The notes below the pieces were generated by a model that was not told the DNA's origin, did no database searches, and saw only the letters and a list, made by a program, of their open reading frames with translations. Below, in pieces: positions 11,654 through 23,000 of a stretch of DNA of 64,000 nucleotides (position 1 is its first letter; each line of letters opens with the position of its first letter). The stretch covers positions 62,001 to 126,000 of the forward strand of contig JAEHOE010000074.1 of the NCBI GenBank assembly GCA_016858145.1, given 5' to 3'. The translations under genes were made by a program, and so were the position numbers. The DNA is from Edaphochlamys debaryana (lineage: Eukaryota > Chlorophyta > Chlorophyceae > Chlamydomonadales).

Positions 11654-12803
11654 ATGACGGGGTAAGAAGGGGAGGGGAGGGGGAGTGGGAGTGAGTCCCT
11701 GACGTCGGGGCCCAGGGTTGGAGAGCCGTCAGGTGCCAACATTTTGTGTTGGCACGGTTCGAGGTGATCGGGACAATGGCAAAGGGAGATGCCATTGCGG
11801 GACTCAGGTCCTGAGGGGGGAGATGTCAGTGATGAGCAGGGTTGAAAGGATAGGGGCGCTGGTGGGGACGGGCCCCACGGCGCAGGCCCGAGCCTGCCAC
11901 GGCGGGGGGACAACCAGCATCGCCCAAAGACCCCAACCACGTTGCTCATCATGCTTTCGCACCAGATGTGGACTTACGGATGGGACAGAGTCCCTAGGCT
12001 GGGCGGCCAGTGCACCGAGGCGGCCTGGGCCTCTCGTCTGAGCCCCTGAGCCTTGGCCTTCCTGTGCCCCTTTCTCATGTGCCCACAGCGCTGTAGAGTA
12101 CATTGAGCCGCAGCAGCTGGCTGCCGCCATCCGCCATCCCAGCTCCAACCTCGTGGTTGTGGACGTCCGTGATGAGGACTTCCCCGGGGGGCACATCCGC
12201 GGCGCCGTCAACATCCCCGCTGCGCTGTGGGCGGACCAGCACATCGACGGGCTGATCGAGGAGCACCGGCTTTTGGACCGGGACATGGTGGTGGTGCACT
12301 GCATGTTCAGGTGACATGGGGGCGAGGGTTTCGCATGGGGGAAAGCTAAGAAGGTTAAGGTGTGGCGGACGCGCGGTGGCCCTGCCAGCCCTCGCCGGGC
12401 GCTGCTCGGCATGTACCGGTACACAGGGTGCTGTTTAGCCCCATGAACGAGAAGGGATGCTCAGGCGATACAAACTTGTGATGCACGCCACCGTGTCTGG
12501 CAGGGAGCTCGGTTTCGACAGGGGCACAGGGCGGGCAACAACCGGAGAGGGCCGGTGGTGCCCCTATCCCCACGTCAAAGCCCGGGGGCGCTGTCCGCAG
12601 CCAACCAGGTCTGGCCTTGATGCCCCCTCGCCCCTGGGTGCCCCTACCGCAGTCAGCAGCGCGGGCCCCGGACCGCCCTGCGCCTGCACAAGCACCTGCA
12701 GGACCGGGGGGGCATCCACCCCACGGTGTACGTGCTGCGAGGAGGCTGGACCAACTTCCACCGCCTGTACCGGGGCGAGAAGGACCTGGTCGAGCTGGAC
12801 TGA
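11654..12803 (+). CDS. CDC25/ACR2-type rhodanese phosphatase (possible arsenate reductase)
   Basis: The exons are 11654-11661 (only 8 coding bases: Met, Thr and part of Gly), 12089-12310 and 12653-12803, giving 126 residues; the model closes. The protein is a single rhodanese domain: YIEPQQLAAAI, NLVVVDVRDEDFPGGHIRGA, then the active loop VVHCMFSQQRGPRTA with Cys74 and Arg80 in a CX5R arrangement, and a final VLRGGWTNF. The CX5R loop and the GxR..GA motif match plant and yeast CDC25-like/ACR2 proteins, which act as dual-specificity phosphatases or arsenate reductases. Length also matches (about 130 aa). The first exon was chosen because ATGACGGG followed by GTAAGA restores the frame exactly and gives an N-terminus of the family's length. 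Exons 2 and 3 are secure; exon 1 is likely. Confidence 0.85.
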
Positions 12804-14067
12804 AGCGGGCATTCTAGCCAATAGGACTATACTGCTGGGGTTGTTGCCGGTCGGATTCAGGCCTCCCTGGCCAAGGATCCCGGCCATGTCCCGTGTTAGC
12901 TAACTGGAGCTAGGCTTTCGCCTCGGCAGCGTTGTTCACCCGGACCACCGTGGGCGCGGGCCGAGGCGCTGGCGAATGCACCCGTTCGGGCGCTGGTGGA
13001 TATCCCCCCGCCGGCGCTGTTGGAGGCGGATGGGGCAGTGTTGGGAATGAGGCTAACCATTGCGTAGCCTGCACGCCTTGGACACGGACACGAGATCACA
13101 TGTGAGCTGAGGTCACATGTTTGGCTTGTGTTAGAGGCGGGCTAGCGCTTTGCCGACAAACAAGCTCACTCGGAATGACCAATCTGCGATGCAAGAACTG
13201 TGGCCCTCTCTCAGAGGAGCCTAGTGTAATGGCCGTCAAGTGCGCTTGTGCTGTGCCATATGTTAACTAGCTCTGAACTGGACCTGCAGCTCTGGAAGGC
13301 GGCGTTGGAAGGTGCCAGGACACATTGGACGGGCTTGCTACCCCGCCAACGTCCCTTGCTTGCGGGCTTGTGCTCCCCTAAACCCTTGATGATTCGCGTC
13401 AGCTAATAGAAACGGCTGATGTGCTGAACTGCGGGTCAGGTCAGCGGCTAAGGGGCATTGTGCCTACCTGCCTTCGAGCGTGATCGCGTGGGCGTTGAGG
13501 AGGTCATCTCTAGAGGATGTATCATCCTGCGGCTTGGGAAGCGCAGGCGGGTCTCTCGCGCTGAGGTGGAGCGGGTACAAGCGGTTGGATGCGCGAGGAC
13601 GGCACAGGGTGTGGGCGTATGGCCGCTGACTGCGAATGCGAGGGCCGGGCCTGTGAGGCCGCGGGGGGACTGTCGAGGCGAGCCGCGTGTGTGTATGGAG
13701 AGAGGCTGTCTCGCGCCACCCTCCACCCTTCCCTTCGCTGCAAGTGCTTCCCCCGCTGCCCAAATGCACATGCGCTGGCTATCAGTGACAAGAGGAAAGA
13801 GTTATGGCAGCGGAAGTTCTGTGCCGTACGGAGTTTCGGGGCGAGACCGCGTCTCGCACCGCAAGAAGCCATTCAGAGTGTAGGAACCGACTCATCACTG
13901 CTTCTTCTAGGAAAGGGCAAGGCGCGCGTTGACCTTGACAATCGCTTCGAAGCGGACCTGCGCGCCAGGCTGCTGCTGCAGTCTTTGTGCTCTCGTTACA
14001 TAGCCGACCATCGGTCGATGCTTTTCGGAATGGGTGAACTACGCAGAAGAAGAGATTAGACGCGGAA
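12804..14067. other. Intergenic between rhodanese gene and HYDIN
   Basis: This is the 3' flank of the rhodanese gene followed by the HYDIN promoter side. ORFs between 13448 and 14059 overlap on both strands without family resemblance. No convincing gene was found. Confidence 0.45.
13225..13229 (+). terminator. Candidate TGTAA poly(A) signal of the rhodanese gene
   Basis: TGTAA lies 422 bases after the stop codon at 12803. Confidence 0.35.
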
Positions 14068-17000
14068 ATGGTCGCGGGCGCTCAGGGCCCGCGTGGGGGC
14101 TCCCTGAGGCATCAGGAGAGTCCCCCAAAGGCGACGCTTAAATACAAGAAGTATAATGGCGACGCTGATCCCACACAGCAGACCAAGGTAGTGAGGGCAA
14201 TGCGCATGGCAAGGCTGTGCTGGCTTGCTGACCGTGCTCTGTGCCTGCAGAAAGCACCGAGCCAGCATATGGCGGAGCTGGCGCAGCCACCGCGGAACGT
14301 GGAGGGCTGGCGGCCCCGGCCGCGGATTATAGAGCTGCTCAACATCGCGGACTTCAGCCACCACGTGAGCTGAGGGGGTCTTCACGCTGCAGCGATGTCG
14401 TGGGGTCCGGGGTGGTCCACGTGCAGGCACCAGAGGGCTAGGGGCGGTTCCGGAGACCCGGAGAAGAGGGAGGGGACACGGGTGCGGGGCGCACCCCCAC
14501 ACTCGGGCAAACACACCCGTACACTGCCGGGGACCGGGCAGCTGTACCCGGGACCGGGCACAGCTGGTTATTCGAGGATGGCCGCAGCGCCTTGCTTTCA
14601 GTGTGACGGTGGGGTGATTATGGGATGGGTTCAGCGGGGAGACTGGCTGTGCAAGCGCAACCGAGGCAGGGCCGTGTGGGGCTAAGAGGGGCTCAGTCCC
14701 ACCGGCTCAGTGCGTGGGACACTCTGCAGTTGAGCTTCTGGCTGGTGCTCAGCTGACCGCTAGCAGACCTGCCCCCGAAATGCTAGGGCTCCGGCTGACT
14801 GGGCTTGGGAGAGGGCCCCAGGCAGCATTCCGTAAGAGAGCATTAAACGAGCAGCATCTCGGGGCAGGGCATGGCGGGCCTACTCCTTCCCCATAACCTG
14901 GAGTTATGTGGGCATGCGGGCAACCTACGTCTCGAGGCCTTAATCCAGGAGAGATCCTGCCGCTGCAACTCTTCATGCGGCAAGCGCTGCCGCATGCTCT
15001 CAGCGCACATACCAGCGCCGGGTTCCCTGCCTGCCAGCTTCACCGGATGAGCAAGGAGGTCGGGAGGCAGGGACTAGGCTGCCGCCACCACCTGGGTCGC
15101 GCTGAGGCAAACGGCTGCTGAGCAGGTTCCGTGTGCCGTACGCAGGTGGAGTGCAAGGTGCCGGTGGATGAGCCCATCTTCCAGCCCTTCCCGCCGGAGG
15201 TGACGTTCCACAACTACGAGCCCTTCCAAACCTACGAGGCCACGCTCTACCTCCGCAACAACGACAATGTAAGCGCCCATGCAGCCGGCATCACCAGCGG
15301 CAGGAGCAGCAGCGGGCCTCAGGGGAATCATGCAGGCTTGCCACATCACCCTGGCGGGCCTGGAGGGCCGGGGCCCGGCGTGGTGCCCCCAAGCCTCAAA
15401 AAGCCACCCTCGCCATCATCCGTGCCCCCTCCTCCACGCCAACCCACTTACTCCATCCCCACTCCTATCCGTATCTCCCGCAGGTGTCCCGGCGGGTCAA
15501 GGTGCTGCCCATGGACTCGCCCTACTTCTCCGTGCGCCGCGCGGCGTCGGGGCCGGGGGTGGTGGGCGCCAGCAAGGAGGACAGCAAGGTGGCCACGGGC
15601 ATGGAGGTGGCCTTCACGATCACCTTCCGGCCCGAGTCGCGTGACGATTACTCATGCGATCTCATCATCTGTACGGAGCGGGAGAAGTTCGTGGTGCCGG
15701 TGCTGGCCGTGGGCGCCTCCGCAGCCCTGGACTTTCCGGACTGTGTGGACTTCCAGTCCGTGCCGGCCAAGGTGGACACCAAGCAGACCGTGTTTGTGCG
15801 CAACGTGGGCAGCAAGGCCGCGCACTTCAGCCTCTCGGCGCCGCCGCCCTTCACGGTCAGCCCCACCGCCGGGCACCTGGCACCCGGCGAGACGCTGCAG
15901 TGCTCCGTCACCTTCGAGCCGCCCTCCACCGGGCGGTACGAGGGCGAGATGGAGATCCAGTACGACAGCGGGCGGTGCGTGTACGCGTCGCTCGTGGGCG
16001 TGGGGCACGAGCTGGACGTGGGGCTGTCCCAGGGCGTGGTCACGATGCTGTCCACGTTCGTGACTAAGACCAGCCAAAAGACGTTTAAGATCATCAACAA
16101 CAGCGACACGGCCGTCAAGTACGCCGTCAAGCAGCGGCCCAGCGCGGAGACGGACATGGCGCTCACGGCGCAGCGGCTGGGCTCTCTGACGGTCAACACG
16201 GCGCACGGGCACGGGGCCACCCACGGGGGGGCATACGGCCGCACCCCGCGCGACGAGCACAGCACCGGCGGGGAGGGCGACGGGGGCGCTTCCTCGGAGG
16301 ACGAGGATGCCATCCTGGCCTCCGCCGAGGCGCAGCTCACGCGGCGGCTGCACAAGGCCCAGCGGGACGCGCTGCTGGACGCGTATCTCTTCGGCGACCG
16401 CTCCTTCTCCGTCAACCCGGCGGAGGGCACCATCTGGCCCCGCTCCGAGGTGGAGGTGGTGGTCACCTTCTCCCCCGACCACGCCCGTGAGTACGAGGTG
16501 ATGGCTTACGTGGACGTGGCGGGGCGCGCGGAGCGCCTGCCCGTGGTGTTCAAGGGCCGCGGCCTGGGCCCCGCTGCCGTATTCTCGTACGACACGCTCG
16601 ACGTGGGCGACACGTGGGTCAACACGCTGCACCAGTACGAGGTGGAGCTGCAGAACCGCGGCAAGATCGACGTGGACTACCGCCTGGTGCCGCCCGGCTC
16701 GGCGTTCGGCACGCGGTTCACGTTTGAGCCGCCGGCGGGGCGGCTGTCGGGCGGGCAGATCGAGGTGGGTGGGCGGCTTGGGCCAGGGCGGTGCAGGGGC
16801 GGGAGGAATGGGCGGGGGCTGCGGGGTAGGGGCTGGACTGGGCGACGAGCAGAGCTTGCCTGCGGGGAATCAGCCAGAGTGCAGAGCGCAAGGGTGGCAA
16901 CCAAGCACAAGGGTGGCAATCAGGCACAAGGGTGGCAACCTGGCTTGTCGCCCAAGGCCATGGGACTGCGACGGGGGCATGAGGGGGCCAGGAGCGTAGG

Positions 17001-20000
17001 GCTCGCTAGCTGGGAGCGTAGGGCCCATAGGTGTTCACGTGGAGGCTGCAGCAGGGCCATGCCCAGGGGCGTTCAGAGTCTCTTTGTGCATGCTTTGCCC
17101 CCTCAGGTGGTCAAGGTGAAGCTGCTGTCAGACCTGCTGGGCGCCTTCGACGAGACGTTCCAGTGGCAGATCAAGGGCAGCAGCGAGCCGCTCAGCCTGC
17201 AGTTCAAGGGCCGCGTGTGCGCGCCCTCGTTCGAGGTGGACGTGGAGGGGCTCGACTTCGGAGTCTGCTCGTACGGCTTCAGGTGGGGCCTTGGCGGCAC
17301 AGCGCGCTGGACGAGGGGTGGCGAGAGGGCGGCCAGGGCAGAGAGTTAACATGGCAGGGCGGCCGCGGGTGGGCGGACAGGGTGAAGCACAGGGAACTTA
17401 TGGAGGCTCACGGCTCACAGGACATAGAAGAGCTCCATCACGGCGCCTAATCCCACTCCGCCACCCGGCTCCCTCCCCACCGCTCACAGGTACACCAAGG
17501 AGTTCCACCTCACCAACACCAGCGAGATTCCGCTGCGCTTCTCCTGGCGCGTGCCCACGGACGTGGAGGAGCCCAAGGAGTTCCAGATCCTGCCCGCCAA
17601 GGGCACCATCCTGCCCCACGGCAAGGTCAAGATCAACGTGGAGTTCGTGAGCAGGACGGTAAGACACCGCAGGGCCAATCCCAACACACGCTTGCATGCG
17701 CCGCTTGATCCAGCAACGCCCCAGCTGGGACATGGTGACCGTTGTTGCGGTGTGCTGCTGCCCCTGACTCCTGACTGCAACGCCGTCGCCTCTTGCTTGG
17801 GCCCCCAGGTGCAACGCTACCGCACGGAGCTGGTGATGGACATCACGGGGGTGGCGGAGAAGCAGCTGTGCCTGCCGCTCATCGGCGAGGGCGCCGTGCC
17901 CAAGCTCAGCCTCTTCTCCAAGACCATGGACTTCGGCGAGTGCAGCCTGCGCTTCCCCTACAAGCAGGTGCGGCTCCCCTGCCCTCAACCCCCCTTACCA
18001 GGACATGTACCCTTGTCCACGCCTGCGGTCCGAGGCTCTTTTCTGCCAGCCCTCAACCATGCAAGTTCTTGGGCTTGACCAGTTTGCCTGTGTGCCCCCG
18101 GTGCTGGCCCTGTAGGAGATGCGCATCGTGAACGAGTCCAAGCTGCCCGCCAAGTTCGAGGTGGTGCCGCAGGACCCGTCCTCCGTGGGCCTGGCCACCT
18201 TCACCGTGGAGCCCTCCTCGGGAGGCATCCCCGCGCGGGGCGAGCAGGTGCGTGCCGGTCCCCTGCGCTCCAGCAATGGCTCAGGGCCAGCGACGCCACA
18301 CCCTGGCAACGGCCTCCAGCTCGCACCTTCCAGACCCGCATGCTGGCACTCTCTCAAGGCCCCACTCGGCGCCACCCCTCACAAGCATCACAAGCCTACC
18401 CCACATCTGCATCCGGTACTACCGGCACCGCCCTGGCCCAGCAGCGCTCCATCTGACTCTCCTGATCCTCGGCCCCTGCCCCGCTGCTCCCTGCCTCCCC
18501 AGGTGGTGGAGCTGACGCTTGTGACGCACACGCTGGGGCGCATCCAGATCCCGGTCAAGGTCAAGGCGCTGGGGTCCAAGGCCGCGCCCCTGGAGTTCAT
18601 TGTGAACGCCAAGTGCGTCGGCCCGCAGCTCAACTTCGGAGACGACGAGACAGGCCGGTGAGTGACCCCGTTGTGCTCCATCACCCTCTGCCTCCTGTGC
18701 AATATGCAAGCACGTCCGTCTGCTGCTCTTCTTGGCCTGTCTCCTGGTCCTCTACAGCAAGGCTCTTAACCAAGCTCTCCTCTGACGCATTCCCTTCCTA
18801 TCGCAGCACTCCGGGCGCCATCATCGCCTTCGACCGTGTGCCGGTGCTCAAGGAGCACGCGCAGTCGCTGATGATCAACAACTGCTCCGCCATCCCCGCC
18901 GACTTCAAGCTCTTCATCGAGGCAAAGGACTCGGTGTTTAGCGTGGAGCCGCGCCAGGTGGGCACGCGGCCTGGGCAGACTCTAGACTGGGGAAGCGCAG
19001 GCACAGGGAGGCCTGGGATGCTTGGGCAGGCCCCGCAGGTCACGGCGCTCTATTCTAGCATGGCAACTTACTCTCGAGAGGAGCCGGGTGCGCCGTGAAG
19101 GGAGCTGCGTGGTTAGCTCTTAGCCCGTCCTTGCACATGGCCTCCTCGCTCAAATCTCAAACTCCGGCACCCTTCCTCTCCTGGCCCCGCTCATCCACCC
19201 CAGGCGCACCTGGAGCCGGGCGAGTGCATGACGGCGCACGTGATGGTCAAGATGGACGAGAGCATGGACTTCATGGACACGCTGCACATCCTCATCCAGG
19301 AGGGCGCAGACATCTCGGTGCCGCTCACCGCCAGCGGTGCGTGCGGGGACGCACTGTCAGGGCACACGACCCACAGGCTCAGGCTGGCAATCTCACACAG
19401 CCAAGCTAGCGCACCCGGTCCCAGGCTTCCCCACACCCCGCTCTGCCATGCCACTCATTCCTCCCCTGCCCTGCCCCGCCCTGTCCGGTCCCTCCGCAGG
19501 CACGGGCAGCGCCATCGTGGCTGAGGACTTCGCCAAGGAGGTGCTGGACTTCGGCTACCAGTTCGTGGGGCGGCCCTTCACAAAGGAGGTGACCGTCTAC
19601 AACATGGGCCGCAAGACCGTCATGCTCAACTGGTCCTCCATGCGGTGAGGCCCCCCCGCCTGAAGCAGGGCAGTTAACCTTGTGCCATTGCTCTGTTTGT
19701 GGCTTCCAGCTATCTCTTTTCCTGACCTCACTGGCCCCGCTCCCGGCCTGACCCTCCTCCCGCCCGCCCCGCTCCCGCAGCTACGAGGAGCTGAAGAAGG
19801 AGTACGCCAAGGCCAACCGGGGCTCGGGCAAGAAGTTCGACATCACGGCTGTGCCGCAGGAGATCCAGCCCGTGTTCAACATCACGCCCGACAAGGTGCA
19901 GCTGGGGCCCAAGGAGGCCGCCACCTTCACCGTCACCGGCAACGCGCTCGCGGCCGGCGAGGTCCGCGAGCAGATCGTGTGCCTGGGCATGTTCGGCAAT

Positions 20001-23000
20001 AGCAACAAGGCCGGCAAGCGGATCTTCGAGCCGGTCATGCGGGCCGACGTCGCCACACCGCTGCTCCACTTCTCCGACCGGCTGTTGCACTACCGCTACG
20101 TGTACCGCAAGGGTGTGCCGATCGAGACGCAGACGCGGCCGCTCACGATCCGCAACATCTCGCCGCTGCCGCTCACGTTCGGGCTGCGCCCCACGCCGCC
20201 CTTCACCGTGGATCGCACGTCCTGGACGCTGGACCTGGAGGAGAGCGGCACCGTCAACGTCACGTTCGACCCCAACTTCAAGGACGACCTGCAGGTGGGG
20301 CGGCCGGGCGGGGAGCGGCAAGGGGGCTGCGGTACGGGGGAAGGGGCCTTGGGCTGTAGCTCGAGGGCAGTGGCACCGTGAGGAGGGGGAGCTTGGGGCT
20401 TCGGAAGCCAGGGCTTGACGTGGGAGGCCGCTAGCTACTGCATGCGGGGCCGCGGGTGGGAGTGGGGCTAGGGAATGCCGCTCACCAGCTGCTTATAGTC
20501 AAGATGGACGAGAGCTGACACGGCAGAGGCCAGGCCGAGCCCTGTCCAACCTCCCCTCACCGTGCCTAACCCCTAGTCTCCCCCACCTGCGCCCCCACTC
20601 CCGCCCTTCCCCCGCAGTCTGTCCAGACGCGCACCAAGCTGCAGATCGTCTACTCGGACAACCCGCAGCGCGACAGCGTGGACCTGTACGGCGACATCGA
20701 CTTCCCCAACCTGGCCTTCGAGACCACCAACATCGACTTTGGCTCGGTGCTGCTGGACACCACCCGCCGCGTGCCCGTGCGCGTCGTCAACTCCTCCAAC
20801 GTTGACGTTGTGTACACGTGGGCCTGGGACAAGGCCTCGGTGCAGGAGGACGTCAACTCCATCGCGTCCATGTCGCTGCGCCAGGGCCGGCCCAAGCCGC
20901 CGCCCACGCAGCTCTTCGACGTGATGCCCATCCGCGGCGTGCTGCGGCCCGGCGAGGCCGAGACCATGATGTTCACCTTCTTCGCCTACCCGGGCATGAA
21001 GGCGTCCTGCACCGCCATGTGCCAGGTCGAGGGCGGGCCCACGTACACAGTCAACCTGTCGGGCGAGAGCAACAACATCAAGTACGCGGTGGAGCCGCAG
21101 GCCATGGATTTCGGCGTGCAGCTGTACGACCGTACGGTGGAGCGCGAGATGATGCTGACCAACTCGGGTAAGGTGCCGTTCTCGTACAACTTCAACACCT
21201 CGCGCCTCTCCCGCCCCGGCATCGTGGAGGCCATCCCCGCCAGCGGCACCATTGCGCCGCTCACCAAGGAGATCATCAAGCTCCGGGTGGGTGGGCCGGG
21301 GGATACAGGGTAACAGGAAGCAAGCCTCGCCGTCCCCCCTCAGCACACTGGAGGGCTTGACTTTTGAGGGCATGGAGCTGGTGGGGGCTGGTGAGGGATC
21401 CTGTTAGGGGTCGACTGCTGTTGAACTGCTCTGGTGCTTCTGCCCTCCGCCGTGCAGGTGTGCCCCGGCATCCCCGAGAAGCTGGTGGAGACCCTCCTGG
21501 TGGAGGTGGCGCACTTCGAGCCCGTGCCTGTGCAGGTGGGGCCTCGGGTGCGTGGACCTGGGAGCTGGGGCCAGCATCGACTCTTGCGCCCGCGGAGCGT
21601 CCTCAGCTTTCCACCCTCCTGCTTGTACTGCTCACCTTGCTGGAGCCTTGCCCTGCATCCAGCTCCCAAGCTTCCCAACCCCTGCCCGTACCCAAACCTT
21701 GTCCTGCCGCTCACCCCTTTCCTCGCTCCTCCCTCCCGCACCCCCTCCCCAGATCACGGTGGAGGGCACCTACGCGGCCGTGTCGCTCAACCTGCCCCGC
21801 CAGCGCGACGACGTCTTCTCCACCTGCCTGGAGTCGGCCCGGCAGAAGATCATCCAGGCCGCGCTCTCCCACGTGCCGGTGGACGAGCCGGAGAACCCGG
21901 ACGATGCGGCCCTGTCCCTGGCGCCGTCCGGCCCGCCCAAGCGCGCCTCCCGCCGCAGCATGCGGCCGGTCGGCGACGGGCCGCAGGCCTCGGGCAAGAG
22001 CATCTCTGGGGCGCGCAGCATCGCCGCTGGCGCCAAGAGCATCGCGGCCGGGGCCAAGAGCATCGCCGCAGGGGCCAAGAGCATGGCGCCGGCGCGGGCG
22101 CAGTCCGCGCACTCCAACGCCGGGCGCACGGGCGCGCAGCTGCCGGCTGAGAAGAAGGTGGAGGTGGAGGCGGAGCGGCTGCGGCTGATCACGCTGCTGC
22201 TGGAGCGCGAGGCGGAGCGGAAGCGCAACACCGACCGGGCTGCGGAGCTGGCGGCGGCTCTGGAGGCCGGCGCGGCGGCGGCAGGCCAGCCCGGCCCCGG
22301 CGACGCCACAAAGCGAGCCGACACCGTTGCCGGCAGCCCTCCCGCCTCTACGGTCGGCGGAGAGTCCCGTGCGCCGCGTCGCTCCATGACCGGCGTCACC
22401 ACCGGGCCCGCCCTGGTGCGCCACTCGTCCATGCAGACCGCAGCTGGGTCCATCACGGGGCCCAAGGCCAGCGGGGCCGTGGAGGAGGAGGGCACCAAGC
22501 GGGCGCCCCGGGTGGCCCCCATCATGCCCTCCCTGCCCGCCCTGGCCGTGGCGCACTACGTCCTGGACTTTGGCTACGTGGTCAAGGGCCTCACGCGCAC
22601 GCGCAAGTTCCGCCTCACCAACACCAGCAACCAGCAGGTGCGGGGCTGCGGGGCTGCAAGAGGGAGCGGCCTGGCTGGTGCTGGCCGTGCCCTCCAAACA
22701 ACCTCTAGCTGGCTCTGACCTCTACACGCACCCCCTTGACAGCTTGACAACCAGCCCAAGCGCAGCCCCCCTTCCTCGCTTTCAAGGAACGTGACCTAAT
22801 CTGGCCCTTCCCATCGCTCCTCGTGCCCCCGCCCCAGGTGTCCTTCCGCTTCGACAAGGGCCTGCTGGAGACGCACGGCTTCAAGCTGGACCCGGAGGTG
22901 GTGTCGCGGCTGCCGGGCGCGCCCGAGTTTGCGAGCGCAGAGGTGTCGGTGACGCTGCAGGCCAACAAGGGCGCCGTGCAGCCCGGCCCCCTGGAGCTGG

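Noticed and set aside
12457..12903. Plus-strand ORF overlapping the last rhodanese exon in another frame
   Set aside because: The alternative frame lacks the rhodanese continuation that the spliced frame provides.
15648..16632. Long minus-strand ORFs opposite HYDIN exon 15484-16764
   Set aside because: They mirror the third-position GC bias of a strongly supported HYDIN exon; the plus frame carries the HYDIN family motifs.
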